Assembly: GCA_963556195.1 (NCBI GenBank)
Contig: OY744537.1
Location: 24,169,441 to 24,233,440 of the forward strand
Direction of reading: 5' to 3'
Source of the DNA: Sepiola atlantica
Lineage: Eukaryota; Mollusca; Cephalopoda; Sepiida; Sepiolidae
Length of the DNA stretch: 64,000 nt
Translations under genes and position numbers: made by a program
The notes under the pieces: generated by a model
Databases searched by the model: none
What the model saw: only the letters and a program-made list of their open reading frames with translations
Told to the model about the DNA's origin: nothing
In this document: one piece after another, positions 63,749 to 64,000 of the stretch
Numbering within the stretch: position 1 is the first letter of the stretch
How the letters are laid out: every line of letters starts with the position of its first letter

Positions 63749-64000
63749 AATAACTTTCTTTCAAATGTTAAAATTATTTTTACGTTAACGTTACGAAATC
63801 CTTCAATTTGATCAATTATTTTTACATGATGATTGATTAAAAACTTGAACAATTACATTACTCGATTTATTTTTATAGAATTAATTTAATTTTAAAATAC
63901 ATTAATTCTTTAAAAATAAAACTTAATGGGTACTTTTTTATTTTAAGCTAAAATAGTATTTAATTTTCAGTGTGAAAAAGTAAATAAATATTCATTGAAA
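63749..64000. other. No gene recognised
   Basis: AT-rich right edge without features. Confidence 0.4.

Overview
This window looks like intergenic or heterochromatin-like DNA from a large, repeat-rich animal genome. The best guess is a coleoid cephalopod, probably octopus-like. The reasons are the mix of transposon families (R4/Dong-like and Penelope-like retroelements, mariner, hAT, Helitron, Gypsy), long microsatellites and minisatellites, tRNA-derived SINE-like pieces, and an interspersed repeat at 11222-11480 of a kind I associate with octopus DNA. The organism call is an inference. I recognise no host protein gene, rRNA or intact tRNA gene. Almost every readable protein is a transposon protein or its remains.

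Layout. 1-14 kb: a Gypsy pol scrap, SINE-like pieces, two hairpin (foldback) elements, a hammerhead-ribozyme-like motif at about 3.95 kb, a 154-bp satellite (5.56-6.53 kb), an LTR-like repeat family, a deleted mariner-type element (8.4-9.0 kb) and a composite repeat family at 9.6-11.0 kb. 14-22 kb: two large copies plus fragments of an R4/Dong-like retrotransposon, whose 3' ends run into (TAA)n, and a well-formed hammerhead-like motif at 18.2 kb. 22-36 kb: a TA-flanked MITE, a 1.7-kb minisatellite of roughly 40-bp units, an R4 fragment split by an LTR-like insertion, a Helitron-like element (28.8-29.5 kb), an RTE/CR1-type reverse transcriptase scrap and a 146-bp tandem array with a Helitron-like end. 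36-49 kb: a broken mariner carrying a solo LTR, then a second cluster of R4 copies, one hosting a MITE whose core is telomere-like (TTAGGG)n. 48.6-64 kb: a 1.2-kb mariner with both ends, a Penelope fragment, another MITE, a near-complete hAT element sitting in a minisatellite, SINE/hammerhead-like pieces, a Penelope-like element with a 390-residue ORF, an AT-rich tract, and a few unidentified ORFs at the right edge.

The genes do not form a pathway. The main order is insertional. All roughly twelve R4-like copies and fragments lie on the + strand, and their 3' ends carry TAA repeats. This fits an element that targets TAA repeats and lays down fresh target DNA with each insertion, followed by LTR, MITE and mariner insertions into the cluster. 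The least explained items are the hammerhead-like motifs linked to SINE-like sequence, the telomere-cored MITE, and the perfect 109-bp-arm palindrome at 3039-3260. All homology calls come from reading motifs by eye.
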